Source of the DNA: Chloroflexota bacterium
GTDB lineage: Bacteria; Chloroflexota; Limnocylindria; Limnocylindrales; CSP1-4
Direction of reading: 5' to 3'
NCBI GenBank assembly: GCA_019637815.1
Contig: JAHBUZ010000026.1
Location: forward strand, 1 to 54,031
DNA: 54,031 nt
Below are positions 8,879-18,569 of this stretch, piece by piece; position 1 is the stretch's first letter; every line of letters begins with the position of its first letter. Under the pieces are notes generated by a model. The model was not told the DNA's origin, ran no database searches, and was given only the letters and a program-made list of their open reading frames with translations. Made by a program: the position numbers and the translations under genes.

Positions 8879-9784
8879 ATGAACCCGACACCGGAGCAGA
8901 CGGAGCAGCTGACGTCCTGGCTGTCCCGGAACTGGCTGACGGTGGTCATCATCGCCGTCGTCCTGTTCCTGGTCTGGCGATTCGCACGTCCCTTCGTCCA
9001 CCGGGGTGTCATGGGCCTCCTCTCGGCGCAGGAGCGGGCGATGCCCACGGGCGTGCCACACGAGGAGCTGGCCAAGCGCGCCGCCACGCTGGAGGACCTG
9101 GTCAACCGGCTCATCCGGCTACTCGCGGTCCTCGCGGTCATCTTCGTCATCTTCGGGCTGTTCGACCTGTGGTCCGCGATCGCCGGTCTCGGGCTCATCC
9201 TCGCCGCGCTCACGGTGGCCGGCCAGAGCATCATCCTCGACTACATCATGGGCCTGCTCATCATCGTGGAGGGGCAGTACTTCAAGGGCGACACCATCTC
9301 GGTGGGGGGCATCGAGGGCGAGGTGGAGGAGGTCGGCCTGCGTCGGACGGTGCTCCGGGACACGCAGGGGACCGTCCATTCCATCTCCAACGGCACCATC
9401 CGGGTGTCGTCCAACCTGACCCGCATCTACGCCGTGGCGTTCGTGGACGTCGAGGGGGTCCGCAATCGGGACGTGGAGGCCGTCATCGCGATCATGGGCC
9501 GGGTGGGCCAGGAGATGGCGACCGATCCCGCCTGGAGCCCGCTCATCGAGGAGGCACCCCACTACCGTTCGACGCCAGCCTTCACGGATCTCGGCGTGAC
9601 GCTTCGGATGTCCACCAAGGTCCGGACCGCGGGCCGCTGGTCCGTGCCCGCCGAGATCCGGCGGCGGATGGCGCTGGCGCTCTCGGCCGCGGGGATCCAT
9701 CTCAACCGACGAGCCGGCACGCCGGGCATCCAGACCCGCGTCGAGGACGACGATGGGGACGCCGACGGCGGGGCGTCGCGCTGA
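8879..9784 (+). CDS. MscS-like mechanosensitive ion channel
   Basis: A 301-residue small-conductance mechanosensitive channel. There are two N-terminal membrane segments (about 20-42 and 80-100). The pore-lining helix with the Gly/Ala-rich pattern LILAALTVAGQSIILDYIMG follows, and then the beta domain (GDTISVGGIEGEVEEVGLRRTVLRDTQG) with SISNGTI. The alpha-beta C-terminal domain ends near residue 285. It presumably releases solutes on hypo-osmotic shock. It begins 30 nt after the GAP gene and is probably co-transcribed with it. Confidence 0.92.
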   Translation: MNPTPEQTEQLTSWLSRNWLTVVIIAVVLFLVWRFARPFVHRGVMGLLSAQERAMPTGVPHEELAKRAATLEDLVNRLIRLLAVLAVIFVIFGLFDLWSAIAGLGLILAALTVAGQSIILDYIMGLLIIVEGQYFKGDTISVGGIEGEVEEVGLRRTVLRDTQGTVHSISNGTIRVSSNLTRIYAVAFVDVEGVRNRDVEAVIAIMGRVGQEMATDPAWSPLIEEAPHYRSTPAFTDLGVTLRMSTKVRTAGRWSVPAEIRRRMALALSAAGIHLNRRAGTPGIQTRVEDDDGDADGGASR

Positions 9785-9877
9785 GGACGTCCACGGCCAC
9801 GGCGCCGGTGGTCCTGCTGGGCCTGCGATGCGGGTGCCGGGAGACCGCCCGGTCGCTCCGCGGCCTCGGTGCGATGG

Positions 9878-9883
9878 TAGGAT
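9878..9883 (+). promoter_or_regulatory. candidate -10 hexamer TAGGAT upstream of acs
   Basis: TAGGAT lies 77 nt before the acs GTG, in an otherwise GC-saturated 176-nt gap. There is no clear -35 box. GGAGGG follows at 9945-9950 as the probable ribosome binding site. Confidence 0.3.
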
Positions 9884-9960
9884 CGGCGCGATCGGGTGGT
9901 GAGCGCGCCAAGGCCCCGGACGTCTGCCGACCCGTGTCCTGACCGGAGGGATCCCACCCC

Positions 9961-11934
9961 GTGACCAACGAGCAGTCCTCGCCCGCCCCCGAGATCGAGA
10001 ACCTGATGGCGGAGGGTCGTGCGTTCCCGCCGCCGCCCGCCTTCGTGGCGCAGGCGAACGCGAAGGCGGACCTGTATCTCGAGGCGGATGACGACTACGA
10101 GGCGTTCTGGGCGCGTCTGGCCCGGGAGCGGCTCACGTGGCGGACACCCTTCAAGCGGACGCTCGAGTGGGACGCCCCGTTCGCGAAGTGGTTCACGGGC
10201 GGCACGCTCAACGTGACCGAGAACTGCGTGGACCGGCACGTGGCGGCCGGCCTCGGCGACAAGGTCGCGTACCACTGGGTGGGTGAGCCGGGCGACACCC
10301 GGACCATCACCTACGCGGACCTGCTGCGCGAGGTCCAGCAGGCCGCCAACGCGCTCCTGGAGCTGGGTGTCCGGACCGGCGACCGGGTCGCCATCTACAT
10401 GCCCATGATCCCGGAGCTGCCCATCGCGATGCTCGCGTGCGCCCGTATCGGTGCGGCGCATACGGTGGTGTTCGGTGGCTTCAGCGCGGAGGCGCTCGCG
10501 GGCCGTATCGAGGACGCCCAGGCGAAGCTCATCATCACCGCCGACGGCGGCTGGCGACGAGGCAAGCCCGTGGACCTCAAGACGGCCGCGGACGAGGCCG
10601 CCGCCCAGTCACCGACCGTGGAGCACATCCTCGTCGTGCGGCGCCTGGGGGACGCGCTGCCGGCGTCCATGACGCCCGGGCGGGACGTCTGGTGGCACGA
10701 CATCGTGACGCGTCAGGTGGCCGACTGCCCGCCCGTCCCGGTCGACTCGGAGCACCTGCTGTACATCCTGTACACCTCGGGCACGACGGCGAAGCCCAAG
10801 GGCATCGTGCACACCTCGGCGGGTTACCTGCTGGGCACGAGCGTGACCCACGAGATGGTGTTCGACATCAAGCCGGATGACGTCTACTGGTGCGCCGCGG
10901 ACATCGGCTGGGTGACCGGGCACAGCTACATCGTGTACGGGCCGCTCGCCAACGCGACGACCGGCGTGCTCTACGAGGGGGCGCCGGACACGCCCGGCTG
11001 GGATCGCTGGTGGCAGATCGTCGAGGACTACAAGGTCACGGTCCTGTACATGGCACCGACCGCCATCCGGGCGTTCATGAAGCAGGGAGAGGCGCTCCCC
11101 GCCGCGCGCGACCTGTCCTCGCTGCGACTGCTGGGCTCGGTGGGGGAGCCCATCAACCCCGAGGCGTGGCTCTGGTACCACCTGAACATCGGCCGGGAGC
11201 GGTGCCCCATCGTGGACACCTGGTGGCAGACCGAGACGGGGCAGATCCTCATCTCGCCACTCCCCGGAGTCACCGAGACCAAGCCCGGTTCCGCCACGTT
11301 CCCGCTACCGGGCATCTCGGCGGACGTCGTCGATTCGAACGGCGACAGCGTGCCCCTGGGCCAGGGCGGCTACCTGGTCCTCAAGCGACCCTGGCCGGCG
11401 ATGCTCCGGGGCATCTATGGCGACCCGGACCGCTACCGCGCCACCTACTGGGGCCGCTTCCCGGGGATGTACTTCGCGGGTGACGGCGCGAAGCGCGACA
11501 CGGACGGCTACTTCTGGCTCCTCGGCCGCGTCGATGACGTCATGAACGTGGCCGGGCATCGCATCAGCACCATCGAGGTGGAGTCGGCGCTCGTGGACCA
11601 CCCCGCGGTCGCGGAGGCGGCCGTGGTGGGCAAGGAGGATCCCGTGACGGGCCAGGCGATCTTCGCGTTCTGCACCGTGCGTGCGGACGTGGAGACGTCC
11701 GACGAGCTCGCGCACGAGCTGCGGGAGCACGTCGCCAAGGTCATCGGACCCATCGCGCGGCCGCGCTACCTGCTGTTCACGCCGGACCTGCCCAAGACCC
11801 GCTCGGGCAAGATCATGCGTCGGTTGCTGCGGGATGTCGCGGAGGGTCGCGCGCTCGGCGACACCACGACGCTCGCGGACCAGGGTGTGGTGGAGACCAT
11901 CCGCGCCGGAGCGGGTCGCGCCGACGAGGAGTAG
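9961..11934 (+). CDS. acs: acetyl-CoA synthetase
   Basis: A 657-residue AMP-forming acetate-CoA ligase that turns acetate, ATP and CoA into acetyl-CoA. Full-length family hallmarks are present: the phosphate loop [11 protein letters not shown], the adenylate-binding [25 protein letters not shown], and the C-terminal [11 protein letters not shown], whose Lys617 is the lysine controlled by reversible acetylation in this family. The start is GTG with GGAGGG about 10 nt upstream. It stands alone, with the next gene 11 nt downstream possibly on its own leaderless promoter. Confidence 0.96.
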   Translation: MTNEQSSPAPEIENLMAEGRAFPPPPAFVAQANAKADLYLEADDDYEAFWARLARERLTWRTPFKRTLEWDAPFAKWFTGGTLNVTENCVDRHVAAGLGDKVAYHWVGEPGDTRTITYADLLREVQQAANALLELGVRTGDRVAIYMPMIPELPIAMLACARIGAAHTVVFGGFSAEALAGRIEDAQAKLIITADGGWRRGKPVDLKTAADEAAAQSPTVEHILVVRRLGDALPASMTPGRDVWWHDIVTRQVADCPPVPVDSEHLLYILYTSGTTAKPKGIVHTSAGYLLGTSVTHEMVFDIKPDDVYWCAADIGWVTGHSYIVYGPLANATTGVLYEGAPDTPGWDRWWQIVEDYKVTVLYMAPTAIRAFMKQGEALPAARDLSSLRLLGSVGEPINPEAWLWYHLNIGRERCPIVDTWWQTETGQILISPLPGVTETKPGSATFPLPGISADVVDSNGDSVPLGQGGYLVLKRPWPAMLRGIYGDPDRYRATYWGRFPGMYFAGDGAKRDTDGYFWLLGRVDDVMNVAGHRISTIEVESALVDHPAVAEAAVVGKEDPVTGQAIFAFCTVRADVETSDELAHELREHVAKVIGPIARPRYLLFTPDLPKTRSGKIMRRLLRDVAEGRALGDTTTLADQGVVETIRAGAGRADEE

Positions 11935-11937
11935 GCT
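11932..11937 (+). promoter_or_regulatory. candidate -10 hexamer TAGGCT for a leaderless transcript
   Basis: The hexamer overlaps the acs stop codon and lies 8 nt before the ATG at 11946 (5 nt before the alternative GTG at 11943). It fits the recurrent hexamer-to-start spacing of this window. Confidence 0.35.
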
Positions 11938-11945
11938 CGGGCGTG

Positions 11946-12683
11946 ATGACCGAGCGATCAGGCGCGTCCCAGGACGAGCAGACCTCGGCCGCCACGCGCA
12001 CCGTGCAGCGGCCATCGGTCGGTGTGTCCGTCAGCGATGTCCTCGCCGCGGCCCGATCGGACCTGGGTCGTGCCTGGGCGCTCGTGCTCGGCGTGCTCCT
12101 GGTGGCGCTCGGCCTGCTCGGCTTCGTGCCCAACCCGCTCGTGGGGACCCCGGGCACGACCGGGGATGCGCCACTCCTTGCGAGGGGTGACTCGCACGCC
12201 GTGGTGCACCTCGTGCTCGGGGCGGTCGCGCTGCACGCCGCGCTGGGCATGTCGAAGGGGCGTCGAGACCCGGTCCTCGTGGGTATCGGCGTGGTGTCCC
12301 TGGTCCTGCTGGTGCTGGGCATCCTCGATGGTCGCTGGTTCGGGCTGGCGGCCGTGCCGGTGAGCCTCGCGAACCAGCTGCTCCACCTGGTCGTCGGCCT
12401 GGGCAGCCTGGTGATCGGCCTGGCCGGCATGGGGCTGATCGAGCGGCCCAGGGTCGTGCTCGATGCGACCGGCAGCGCGTCCACGGTGATGCCGGTCCGG
12501 GGCGCCGCGGCGAGTGACCCGGGGGCCCGATCGGGTCCGTCGAGCGCCGGAAGCGTTCCGGTGTCCGAGGGCGACCGGATCTCCCGTGGCGACCCGATGT
12601 CCGGCGCCGAGCCCGCATCCGGTGCCGGATCCGCGCTCGCTGACGCTGCGGACGCCGATGGCGGCCCGGGCCGGCCCGGATGA
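11946..12683 (+). CDS. DUF4383-like integral membrane protein
   Basis: A 245-residue protein whose middle (about 40-165) has four hydrophobic helices. The pattern SHAVVHLVLGAVALHAALG and NQLLHLVVGLGSLVIGLAG resembles the His-containing helices of DUF4383 membrane proteins. The last 80 residues are a Ser/Gly/Pro/Ala-rich, low-complexity soluble tail. ATG at 11946 is preferred over GTG at 11943 because of the upstream hexamer; the difference is one residue. The stop overlaps the moaA start (ATGA), so the two are translationally coupled, although no functional link is known. Confidence 0.7.
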   Translation: MTERSGASQDEQTSAATRTVQRPSVGVSVSDVLAAARSDLGRAWALVLGVLLVALGLLGFVPNPLVGTPGTTGDAPLLARGDSHAVVHLVLGAVALHAALGMSKGRRDPVLVGIGVVSLVLLVLGILDGRWFGLAAVPVSLANQLLHLVVGLGSLVIGLAGMGLIERPRVVLDATGSASTVMPVRGAAASDPGARSGPSSAGSVPVSEGDRISRGDPMSGAEPASGAGSALADAADADGGPGRPG

Positions 12684-13741
12684 GCGTCCCCCTGCCGACG
12701 ATCCCGGCCGATGTGGCCGTGACCGAGCCGCCAGCCACCATCACCGACCGCCTGGGCCGGGCGCTCCATGACCTGCGTGTCTCGGTCACGGACCGCTGCA
12801 ACTTCCGATGCACCTACTGCATGCCCCGCGAGGTGTTCGGTCCGGGGTATCGGTTCGTGCCGCGTGCGGACCTGTTGACGTTCGAGGAGATCACGCGTCT
12901 GGCGCGGGTGTTCGCTGACCTCGGGGCACGCAAGATCCGGCTCACGGGTGGAGAGCCCCTGGTGCGCCGGGACCTGCCGGACCTGGTGCGCATGCTCGCC
13001 GGCGTGCCGGGCATCGATGACCTCGCGATGACCACCAACGGTTCCCTCCTGGCGCTCCATGCGCGAGCGCTCGCGGACGCGGGACTCGGTCGCATCACGG
13101 TGAGCCTCGACTCGCTCGATGATGCCGTGTTCGCGCAGCTCAACGACGTCGGTATGAGCGTCGGACGCGTCGTGGCGGGCATCGAAGCCGCGGAGGCCGC
13201 AGGGCTCGGTCCCATCAAGATCGACGCGGTGGTGCGACGGGGCGTCAACGAGGAGAGCATCGTGCCCCTCGCGCTCGAGGGTCGCCGACGAGGCTGGATC
13301 GTCCGGTTCATCGAGTACATGGACGTGGGCCAGACCAACGGCTGGCGGATGGAGGACGTCGTGCCGGCCGACGAGATCCTCGACCGCATCGGGCGGGTGC
13401 TCCCGTTCGAGCCCCTGTCGCCGGCGTATCCCGGCGAGGTCGCCACACGCTTCCGATACCTGGACGGCGATGGTGAGCTGGGGATCATCGCGAGCGTCAC
13501 CCGGCCGTTCTGCGCCAGCTGCACCCGTGCCCGCCTCTCTGCCGAGGGCCGGCTGTACCTGTGCCTGTTCGGGATGCGTGCCACGGACCTGCGGGGGCCG
13601 CTCCGCGCCGGCGCCACCGATGATGACCTGCGGGCGCTCGTCACGGGTGCCTGGACCCGCCGCACCGACCGATACTCCGAGCTGCGATCGGATGCCACGG
13701 TGCACCTGCCGCGCGTGGAGATGTCCGCCATCGGCGGCTGA
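12680..13741 (+). CDS. moaA: GTP 3',8-cyclase MoaA (molybdenum cofactor biosynthesis)
   Basis: A 353-residue radical SAM enzyme that makes the first molybdenum-cofactor intermediate from GTP. The N-terminal [4Fe-4S] site is CNFRCTYC (Cys40, Cys44, Cys47). The SAM-binding LTGGEPLVRRD follows. The second cluster is CASC-(13)-C (Cys278, Cys281, Cys295). The C-terminus ends in Gly-Gly, which MoaA needs for activity. Length and motifs are complete. It overlaps the preceding membrane-protein gene by four bases. No other moa or moe gene is nearby, but a MoCo-sulfurase-like gene lies at 35037-36467. Confidence 0.96.
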   Translation: MSVPLPTIPADVAVTEPPATITDRLGRALHDLRVSVTDRCNFRCTYCMPREVFGPGYRFVPRADLLTFEEITRLARVFADLGARKIRLTGGEPLVRRDLPDLVRMLAGVPGIDDLAMTTNGSLLALHARALADAGLGRITVSLDSLDDAVFAQLNDVGMSVGRVVAGIEAAEAAGLGPIKIDAVVRRGVNEESIVPLALEGRRRGWIVRFIEYMDVGQTNGWRMEDVVPADEILDRIGRVLPFEPLSPAYPGEVATRFRYLDGDGELGIIASVTRPFCASCTRARLSAEGRLYLCLFGMRATDLRGPLRAGATDDDLRALVTGAWTRRTDRYSELRSDATVHLPRVEMSAIGG

Positions 13742-13791
13742 CCGAGCATGGCCCCGGACATGGGTGCTCTTGTGCCCGGACGGCCCTTCGC

Positions 13792-13822
13792 TATGCTGTC
13801 GCGGGAGCACATCCGTGCTCGC
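13792..13822 (+). promoter_or_regulatory. candidate promoter and 5' hairpin of the RDD gene
   Basis: TATGCT at 13792-13797 follows a weak TTGTGC (13770-13775) with a 16-nt spacer. Just downstream, GAGCAC (13805-13810) and GTGCTC (13815-13820) form a hairpin with a 4-nt loop at the predicted 5' end of the transcript, which could protect the mRNA. The RDD gene has its own AGGAGG before the ATG at 13900. Confidence 0.4.
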
Positions 13823-13899
13823 GATGGGAGCCGTGGCGTGGCCGGAGCGGCCGACCGTCCGGAGGGGCGGACGCGCGTCCCTGACATCAGGAGGTACCG

Positions 13900-14625
13900 A
13901 TGACCCAGCCGGGCCCCGGGCAGGGACAGCAACCCCCGCCATCGTGGCAACAGTCGCCGACGCCACCCACACCGCCACCCCCGGCGTCCTGGCAGCAGGC
14001 CCCCCAGCAGCCGGCACCGCCCGTGGCGCCCCCACCGGCGCAACCCCCATCGTGGACCGCGAACCTGACCTCCCAGGCACCGACGCCGGGCCCGGCGGGG
14101 TTCGTCTACGGGGACATCCCGAACCGGGCCATCGCCTACATCATCGACTTCGTCGTCCTGTTCATCATCGGGGTCGTCATCAGCGCGATCACGCTCGCGC
14201 TCTTCGGCAACAACATCCAGCTCTCGAACGGCACGACGACCCTCCAGGAGCAGTCGATGATGTCGGTGCTGGCCTACCAGGCCGTCTGGTACATCATCGT
14301 CGCCGCCTACTTCTGGTACTCGTGGACCCACTCCCGGGCCACGGTGGGCATGAAGCTGCTGGGGATGCAGATCGGACACGAGGTCGATGGGCGCACCATC
14401 AGCACGGACCAGGCGGTCGTGCGGATCGTGGCCATGTTCGGACCCGGACTGGTCGCGGGCATCATCAGCGCATTCGCGCTCGACCTGTCGTTCATCGCGA
14501 ACCTCGTCGCGTTCATCTGGTTCCTGGCGTTGCTCATCACCACGGCCCAGAGCCCGACGAAGCAGGGCCTCCACGACCGATATGCACACACGATGGTGGT
14601 CAAGGCGACCCGTCGCGCCGCCTGA
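13900..14625 (+). CDS. RDD-family membrane protein
   Basis: A 241-residue protein. The first 60 residues are Pro/Gln-rich and disordered (stretches such as QQPPPSWQQSPTPP). An RDD domain follows from about 68 to 235 with three to four membrane helices: the N-terminal motif is YGDIPNRAIAYIIDFVVL, and WTHSRATVGMKLLGMQI is the conserved loop. AGGAGG six nt before the ATG fixes the start. RDD proteins are poorly characterised; roles in ion exchange or membrane assembly have been proposed. A strong hairpin terminator follows. Confidence 0.88.
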   Translation: MTQPGPGQGQQPPPSWQQSPTPPTPPPPASWQQAPQQPAPPVAPPPAQPPSWTANLTSQAPTPGPAGFVYGDIPNRAIAYIIDFVVLFIIGVVISAITLALFGNNIQLSNGTTTLQEQSMMSVLAYQAVWYIIVAAYFWYSWTHSRATVGMKLLGMQIGHEVDGRTISTDQAVVRIVAMFGPGLVAGIISAFALDLSFIANLVAFIWFLALLITTAQSPTKQGLHDRYAHTMVVKATRRAA

Positions 14626-14647
14626 TCCATCGCTCGCACCATCCTGG

Positions 14648-14676
14648 ACGACCCCGGCACAAGTGGCCGGGGTCGT
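14648..14676 (+). terminator. rho-independent-like terminator after the RDD gene
   Basis: A perfect 11-bp stem (ACGACCCCGGC at 14648-14658, complement at 14666-14676) with a 7-nt loop begins 23 nt after the RDD stop. The following tract (TCCTCATCCT) is pyrimidine-rich but poor in T, as often in GC-rich genomes. Confidence 0.7.
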
Positions 14677-14708
14677 TCCTCATCCTGGCGTCTCGAGTCA
14701 TCCACCGG

Positions 14709-14739
14709 CCGTCCACGATCGGATCGGATCGGTGGACGG
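14709..14739. repeat. 8-bp inverted repeat around a triple GATCG
   Basis: CCGTCCAC (14709-14716) and GTGGACGG (14732-14739) are perfect inverted arms flanking three tandem copies of GATCG. The element lies between the RDD terminator and the PNP gene. It could be an operator for the PNP promoter or a second hairpin. Confidence 0.4.
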
Positions 14740-14917
14740 ATCACCCGGTCGCGTGGCTCAGATCGTGGACAACCCCGTTGCGCGGCACATCGACCATGGC
14801 GCACTATCGGTCTTGCCCGGAGGGGCCAGTGAGGACCAGAGAGCAGCCGAGATCACATCAAGGCAGCAGGAGGTCGGAAGGGTCTCTCCGGGCATTCGCA
14901 TGTCCAGGAGGTCGTCC

Positions 14918-15772
14918 GTGACGGAACACGAGACCGGGCCCGAGGGCTTCGCTGCCCGGCTGGCGGAGCTGGAGGCTGCGGTGCGCGCCCGCAGCACGCT
15001 CATCCCGCGCCTGGGCATGGTCCTGGGGTCGGGTCTTGGTGACCTCGCGGCGCTCGTGCGAGACCCGGTGGTCATCCCGTTCCCGGAGCTGCCCGGCTGG
15101 CCGGCAGCGTCGGCACCGGGTCATGCGGGTCGGCTGCTGCTGGGGCACATCGATGACCTGCCGGTCGCCTGTCTCCAGGGTCGACTCCACATGTACGAGG
15201 GCCTCGGTGCCCACCAGGTCGTGGAGCCGGTGCTGCTGATGCACCGCCTGGGTGCCCGGACGCTGGTCCTGACCAACGCGGCTGGCGGTGTGGACCCCTC
15301 GTTCGAGGCAGGGACGCTGATGCTCCTCACGGACCACCTCAACCTGACCGGTCGCACCCCGCTCCTGGGCCCCAACGACGACGCCATGGGGCCGCGGTTC
15401 CTGGACCTGACCGCCGTCTATGACCCGGAGCTGCGGTCACGCGTGCGGGCCGCAGCCGAGGCGGAGGGGGTGCCGCTCGCCGAGGGTGTCTACGCAGGCC
15501 TGCTCGGTCCCACGTACGAGACGCCCGCCGAGGTGCGGATGCTGGGCGTCCTGGGGGCCCACGCGGTCGGTATGTCCACGGTCATGGAGGCGATCGCCGC
15601 GCGCTGGGTGGGGATGCGTGTCGTGGCGGTGTCGCTCGTGACCAACAAGGGTGCCGGGATCTCCGCCACGCCGCTCACGCATGACGAGGTGCTGGAGGCC
15701 GCGAACGTGGCCGGCCCGCGGCTCGCGGCGGTGCTGGCACGGTCCATCCGGGAGCTGCCGCGCGACGCCTGA
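14918..15772 (+). CDS. purine nucleoside phosphorylase
   Basis: A 284-residue trimeric-type purine nucleoside phosphorylase that splits inosine/guanosine with phosphate to free base and ribose-1-phosphate. Motifs: MVLGSGLGDLA near residue 34 (phosphate loop), APGHAG, CLQGRLHMYEG, LTNAAGGVDPSFEAG, LLGPTYETPAEVRML (base-site Glu) and VSLVTNKGAG (base-site Asn). The frame is open far upstream, but AGGAGG at 14906-14911, six nt before GTG 14918, decides the start. It stands alone. Adenosine deaminase at 31837 could feed inosine to it. Confidence 0.93.
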   Translation: MTEHETGPEGFAARLAELEAAVRARSTLIPRLGMVLGSGLGDLAALVRDPVVIPFPELPGWPAASAPGHAGRLLLGHIDDLPVACLQGRLHMYEGLGAHQVVEPVLLMHRLGARTLVLTNAAGGVDPSFEAGTLMLLTDHLNLTGRTPLLGPNDDAMGPRFLDLTAVYDPELRSRVRAAAEAEGVPLAEGVYAGLLGPTYETPAEVRMLGVLGAHAVGMSTVMEAIAARWVGMRVVAVSLVTNKGAGISATPLTHDEVLEAANVAGPRLAAVLARSIRELPRDA

Positions 15773-15831
15773 CGGGTCCCGGTGGTGCGCTCGAGGGCTG
15801 GACGTGGTACCTCACCGACGGTGGCGGCGTC

Positions 15832-16296
15832 TCAGAACGGCTTGAACACCATCAACCACAGGATGACGAGGATGCCCACGAGGCCCAGGCTGGCGCCCAT
15901 CATCGGCCCCGGCTTCGACAGCTCCACGTCGAGCTCCGTCGCGTCCACGCCCGTGCCGGCGTCACCCACCAGCTCGCGCCAGCGGATGAGGGTCGGTGTC
16001 AGGAGCGTGTACATCGCGCCGAGCACGAGCACCAGGACGCCCACGGATGCCCACAGCCACCACCGGCCGCCGGTCCAGGCCCCGATCTCGATACCCGCCC
16101 AGATCCCGGCGATGAGCAGCACCGCGAGCGCCAGGTAGGCCGGGCCCACGGTCAGCTGCGACAGCCGGAGGAGCGTCCGCACGGCGTCCGGATCGCGCTC
16201 GCGGCGGAGCCGGAACACCACGGCAGCGGAGGCGCCATGGGCGAGCATGAACAGCAGCGCGCCCAGGATATGGAGATAGACCCACCAGAGATGCAT
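15832..16296 (-). CDS. small integral membrane protein (DUF2269-like)
   Basis: A 154-residue protein with four hydrophobic helices. The N-terminus MHLWWVYLHILGALLFMLAHG carries the His-containing first helix typical of DUF2269-like proteins. The others lie at about 50-70, 76-98 and 132-152. The ATG begins one base after the stop of the upstream glycosyltransferase gene, so the two form an operon. The frame is open further upstream but would run through the glycosyltransferase, so the short form is preferred. The function is unknown. Confidence 0.75.
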   Translation of the reverse strand: MHLWWVYLHILGALLFMLAHGASAAVVFRLRRERDPDAVRTLLRLSQLTVGPAYLALAVLLIAGIWAGIEIGAWTGGRWWLWASVGVLVLVLGAMYTLLTPTLIRWRELVGDAGTGVDATELDVELSKPGPMMGASLGLVGILVILWLMVFKPF

Positions 16297-16297
16297 C

Positions 16298-18460
16298 TCA
16301 GCCCTCGCTGACCGGCGCCCTCGAGCCCGTCGATGATGCACCCGATGCCATGGGCGTCGCAACGTCCGCCCCGAACTCCGGGTGGGACGGGAACCCGGGC
16401 CAGCGCTCGTGCTCGCGCCGCAGGAAGTGGCTCGCATCCGCGTCCCAGGTGTGGTCGTGATCGTGGCGCCGGTAGATGAAGCCGGGCGCCCAGGTCCGAT
16501 AGATGAGACCGGTGTGCTCGAGGACCCGGTCGAGCAGGGCGCGATCCACGGCTGCGGGCACGGGTCGCCAACCGCCCAGCGCCTCGAGGTCGCCGCGTGC
16601 CACGAGGATGGTGCCGCCCGCCACCGTCCGGGCGTAGTCATCGGAGACCATGCTGGTCCGCCGGATCGTCACGCCGAGCGCGTCGAGCGCCACCAGCTCG
16701 GCCGCCTTGCCGACGACGGTCGCGCCCGAGACGAGCCGGCCGATCACCAGGTCCCACACGTGTTCCGGGCCGTAGATGTCGTCGTCATCCATCTTCGCCA
16801 CGAGCGTGCCCCGTGCGCGTGTCGTCAGGAGACCGAGGCCCTCGCCCAGGGTCCGGCTCGTCGGGATCCGGTGGGCCTCCGTCGGTGGGTCGGACGCTGC
16901 GTCCCAGACGGGCAGTGGCGCGTCGTCATCGTGGATGCCCACGAGGACCTCCACCGCGGGATACGTCTGGCGGGCGAGCATCGCGCGTACCGGCCCGAGT
17001 GCCTCGGGTCGACGGGTCATGAGCAGCACCGAGACGAGCGGCAGGCCTCCACCGACCAGGGTCGAGGAGCGGGGTGCGTGGCCACGCACCACCGCACGAC
17101 GACCACCGATGCTGCGCACCTCCCAGGCGAACGGATCCGCCACGTCCGGCAGCGGCGCGGTCACGATGCCACGCAGCTCATCCGAGAGCAGCGCGGTCAC
17201 GGGCTCCGGCAGGGACGACCCGTCGACGACGACGCCCGCGAGACACAGGCGTGCCACGAAGCCGGCGGCGACCGCCGGATCCAGGGCGGCGGCGCGTTCA
17301 CCCTCGGAGTCGCGTCCGTGCTCCAGGTCGCTGTCACGAGCCGTCCTGTCGGGGCTCCCACCCGTGGTGAGCGTGACGGATCGGAGGCCCCGAAGCCAGG
17401 CGAGCGACGGGGCGCCGAGCGGCGCCGCCACCGGCTGCCAGGGTGTCACCGGTCGACCGTCCTGGATGCCGGACCACGCGACCCTGCCCTCCACGACGGC
17501 GATCGTCACGCCCGCATCCTGCGCATCGGGGGTCATGTGCCAGCGGGCGGGTGGCACGGCCCGCGGGTCGATGAGCAGGTGGGTCGTCGCCGGCTGCTCG
17601 ATCGTCTGGTCGGTGACCTCGAGCGCCGGGATCGGGACGCTGCCGAGCCCTGCGGGCGCCCGTCCGGCCATCACCAGCTCGTGGTCGAGCAGGGGCAGGC
17701 GTGTCGCTGGCTCGTCGTCACCGTCACGGCCCCGCAGGCGTGCCGACCCGAGGCCCAGCCCCGGGACACGCGACGCGCTGTCGCCCGACACGGCCAGCCA
17801 GTCGGGTGCCGGCCCCATCGCGCCGAGGGCAGGGGAGAGGCTCGCTGGCAGGTCCGCGGATGGCACGAGCGTGCCGATGATCGCTGCCAGGAGGGCACGC
17901 AGAGGCCGAGGCTCGGTCAGCCCGGCGACGATGCGCACGGGACCCCGCCCGGCGGGCAGCCGGAGGTCCCAGCGGACGACACCCGGTGGCAGCATGGGTC
18001 GACCGGCCCAGCCCACGATGGGTGGTGACCAGTGGGCGACATGGACGGTGAGATGCCCGATGGCGTCGGTCGCCCGGGCGTGGTGCGCGAACGCCTCGAG
18101 GGTCGCCACGTCCGGGGTATGGATGACCACGGCAGCATCACCGGCGAGGGAGGGGAACGGCGCGTCACCGGGCTCCGGATCGTCGGGCGTCCATGCCACC
18201 ACACGCACCCGCCCCAGACGTCGCCGGGTCGTGGTGGCCGGGCGCACGGTGGGCGCTGCGGACACGGGCGCCCGGTCGAGGTCGACGACCTGCGCCGGTA
18301 GCCCATCGAGGGCGGATCCGGCGGCTCGCAGATGGATCTCCCAGCGACCCACCAGCACGGCCGTCGCCGCCTCCCGCGTGGAGCGTGCTGCCCGCACGGC
18401 GCCGTGTGCGGCTCGGCGGACCGGCCCGGGGGCGGTGCGGGGTGTCAACGGCCTGGGCAT
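16298..18460 (-). CDS. glycosyltransferase with C-terminal GT2-like domain
   Basis: A 720-residue protein. About 470 N-terminal residues have no family I recognise. From about residue 473 a GT-A, family-2-like domain begins (LPLVSVLLMTRRPEALGPVR and AMLARQTYPAVEVLVGIHDD), with the nucleotide-sugar metal motif MDDDD near residue 557 and AVDRALLDRVLEHTG as the likely acceptor-side region. ATG 18460 has GGAGG only 2 nt upstream, which is unusually close; GTG 18490 is the alternative. A start further upstream would run into the TerB-like gene's ribosome binding site. It is probably a cell-surface polysaccharide or glycolipid transferase acting on the cytoplasmic side. It is followed by a small membrane protein gene. 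Confidence 0.78.
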   Translation of the reverse strand: MPRPLTPRTAPGPVRRAAHGAVRAARSTREAATAVLVGRWEIHLRAAGSALDGLPAQVVDLDRAPVSAAPTVRPATTTRRRLGRVRVVAWTPDDPEPGDAPFPSLAGDAAVVIHTPDVATLEAFAHHARATDAIGHLTVHVAHWSPPIVGWAGRPMLPPGVVRWDLRLPAGRGPVRIVAGLTEPRPLRALLAAIIGTLVPSADLPASLSPALGAMGPAPDWLAVSGDSASRVPGLGLGSARLRGRDGDDEPATRLPLLDHELVMAGRAPAGLGSVPIPALEVTDQTIEQPATTHLLIDPRAVPPARWHMTPDAQDAGVTIAVVEGRVAWSGIQDGRPVTPWQPVAAPLGAPSLAWLRGLRSVTLTTGGSPDRTARDSDLEHGRDSEGERAAALDPAVAAGFVARLCLAGVVVDGSSLPEPVTALLSDELRGIVTAPLPDVADPFAWEVRSIGGRRAVVRGHAPRSSTLVGGGLPLVSVLLMTRRPEALGPVRAMLARQTYPAVEVLVGIHDDDAPLPVWDAASDPPTEAHRIPTSRTLGEGLGLLTTRARGTLVAKMDDDDIYGPEHVWDLVIGRLVSGATVVGKAAELVALDALGVTIRRTSMVSDDYARTVAGGTILVARGDLEALGGWRPVPAAVDRALLDRVLEHTGLIYRTWAPGFIYRRHDHDHTWDADASHFLRREHERWPGFPSHPEFGADVATPMASGASSTGSRAPVSEG

Positions 18461-18569
18461 CGCCTCCGTCCGGGGTGGTCGGGTGGTCACCGGTCCCGAC
18501 GCCGGGAGCCTATCATGGCCCTCCCGTGGGTCGCCGTCGTCCGGCTCGACCGACACCCCAGGAGGTCCC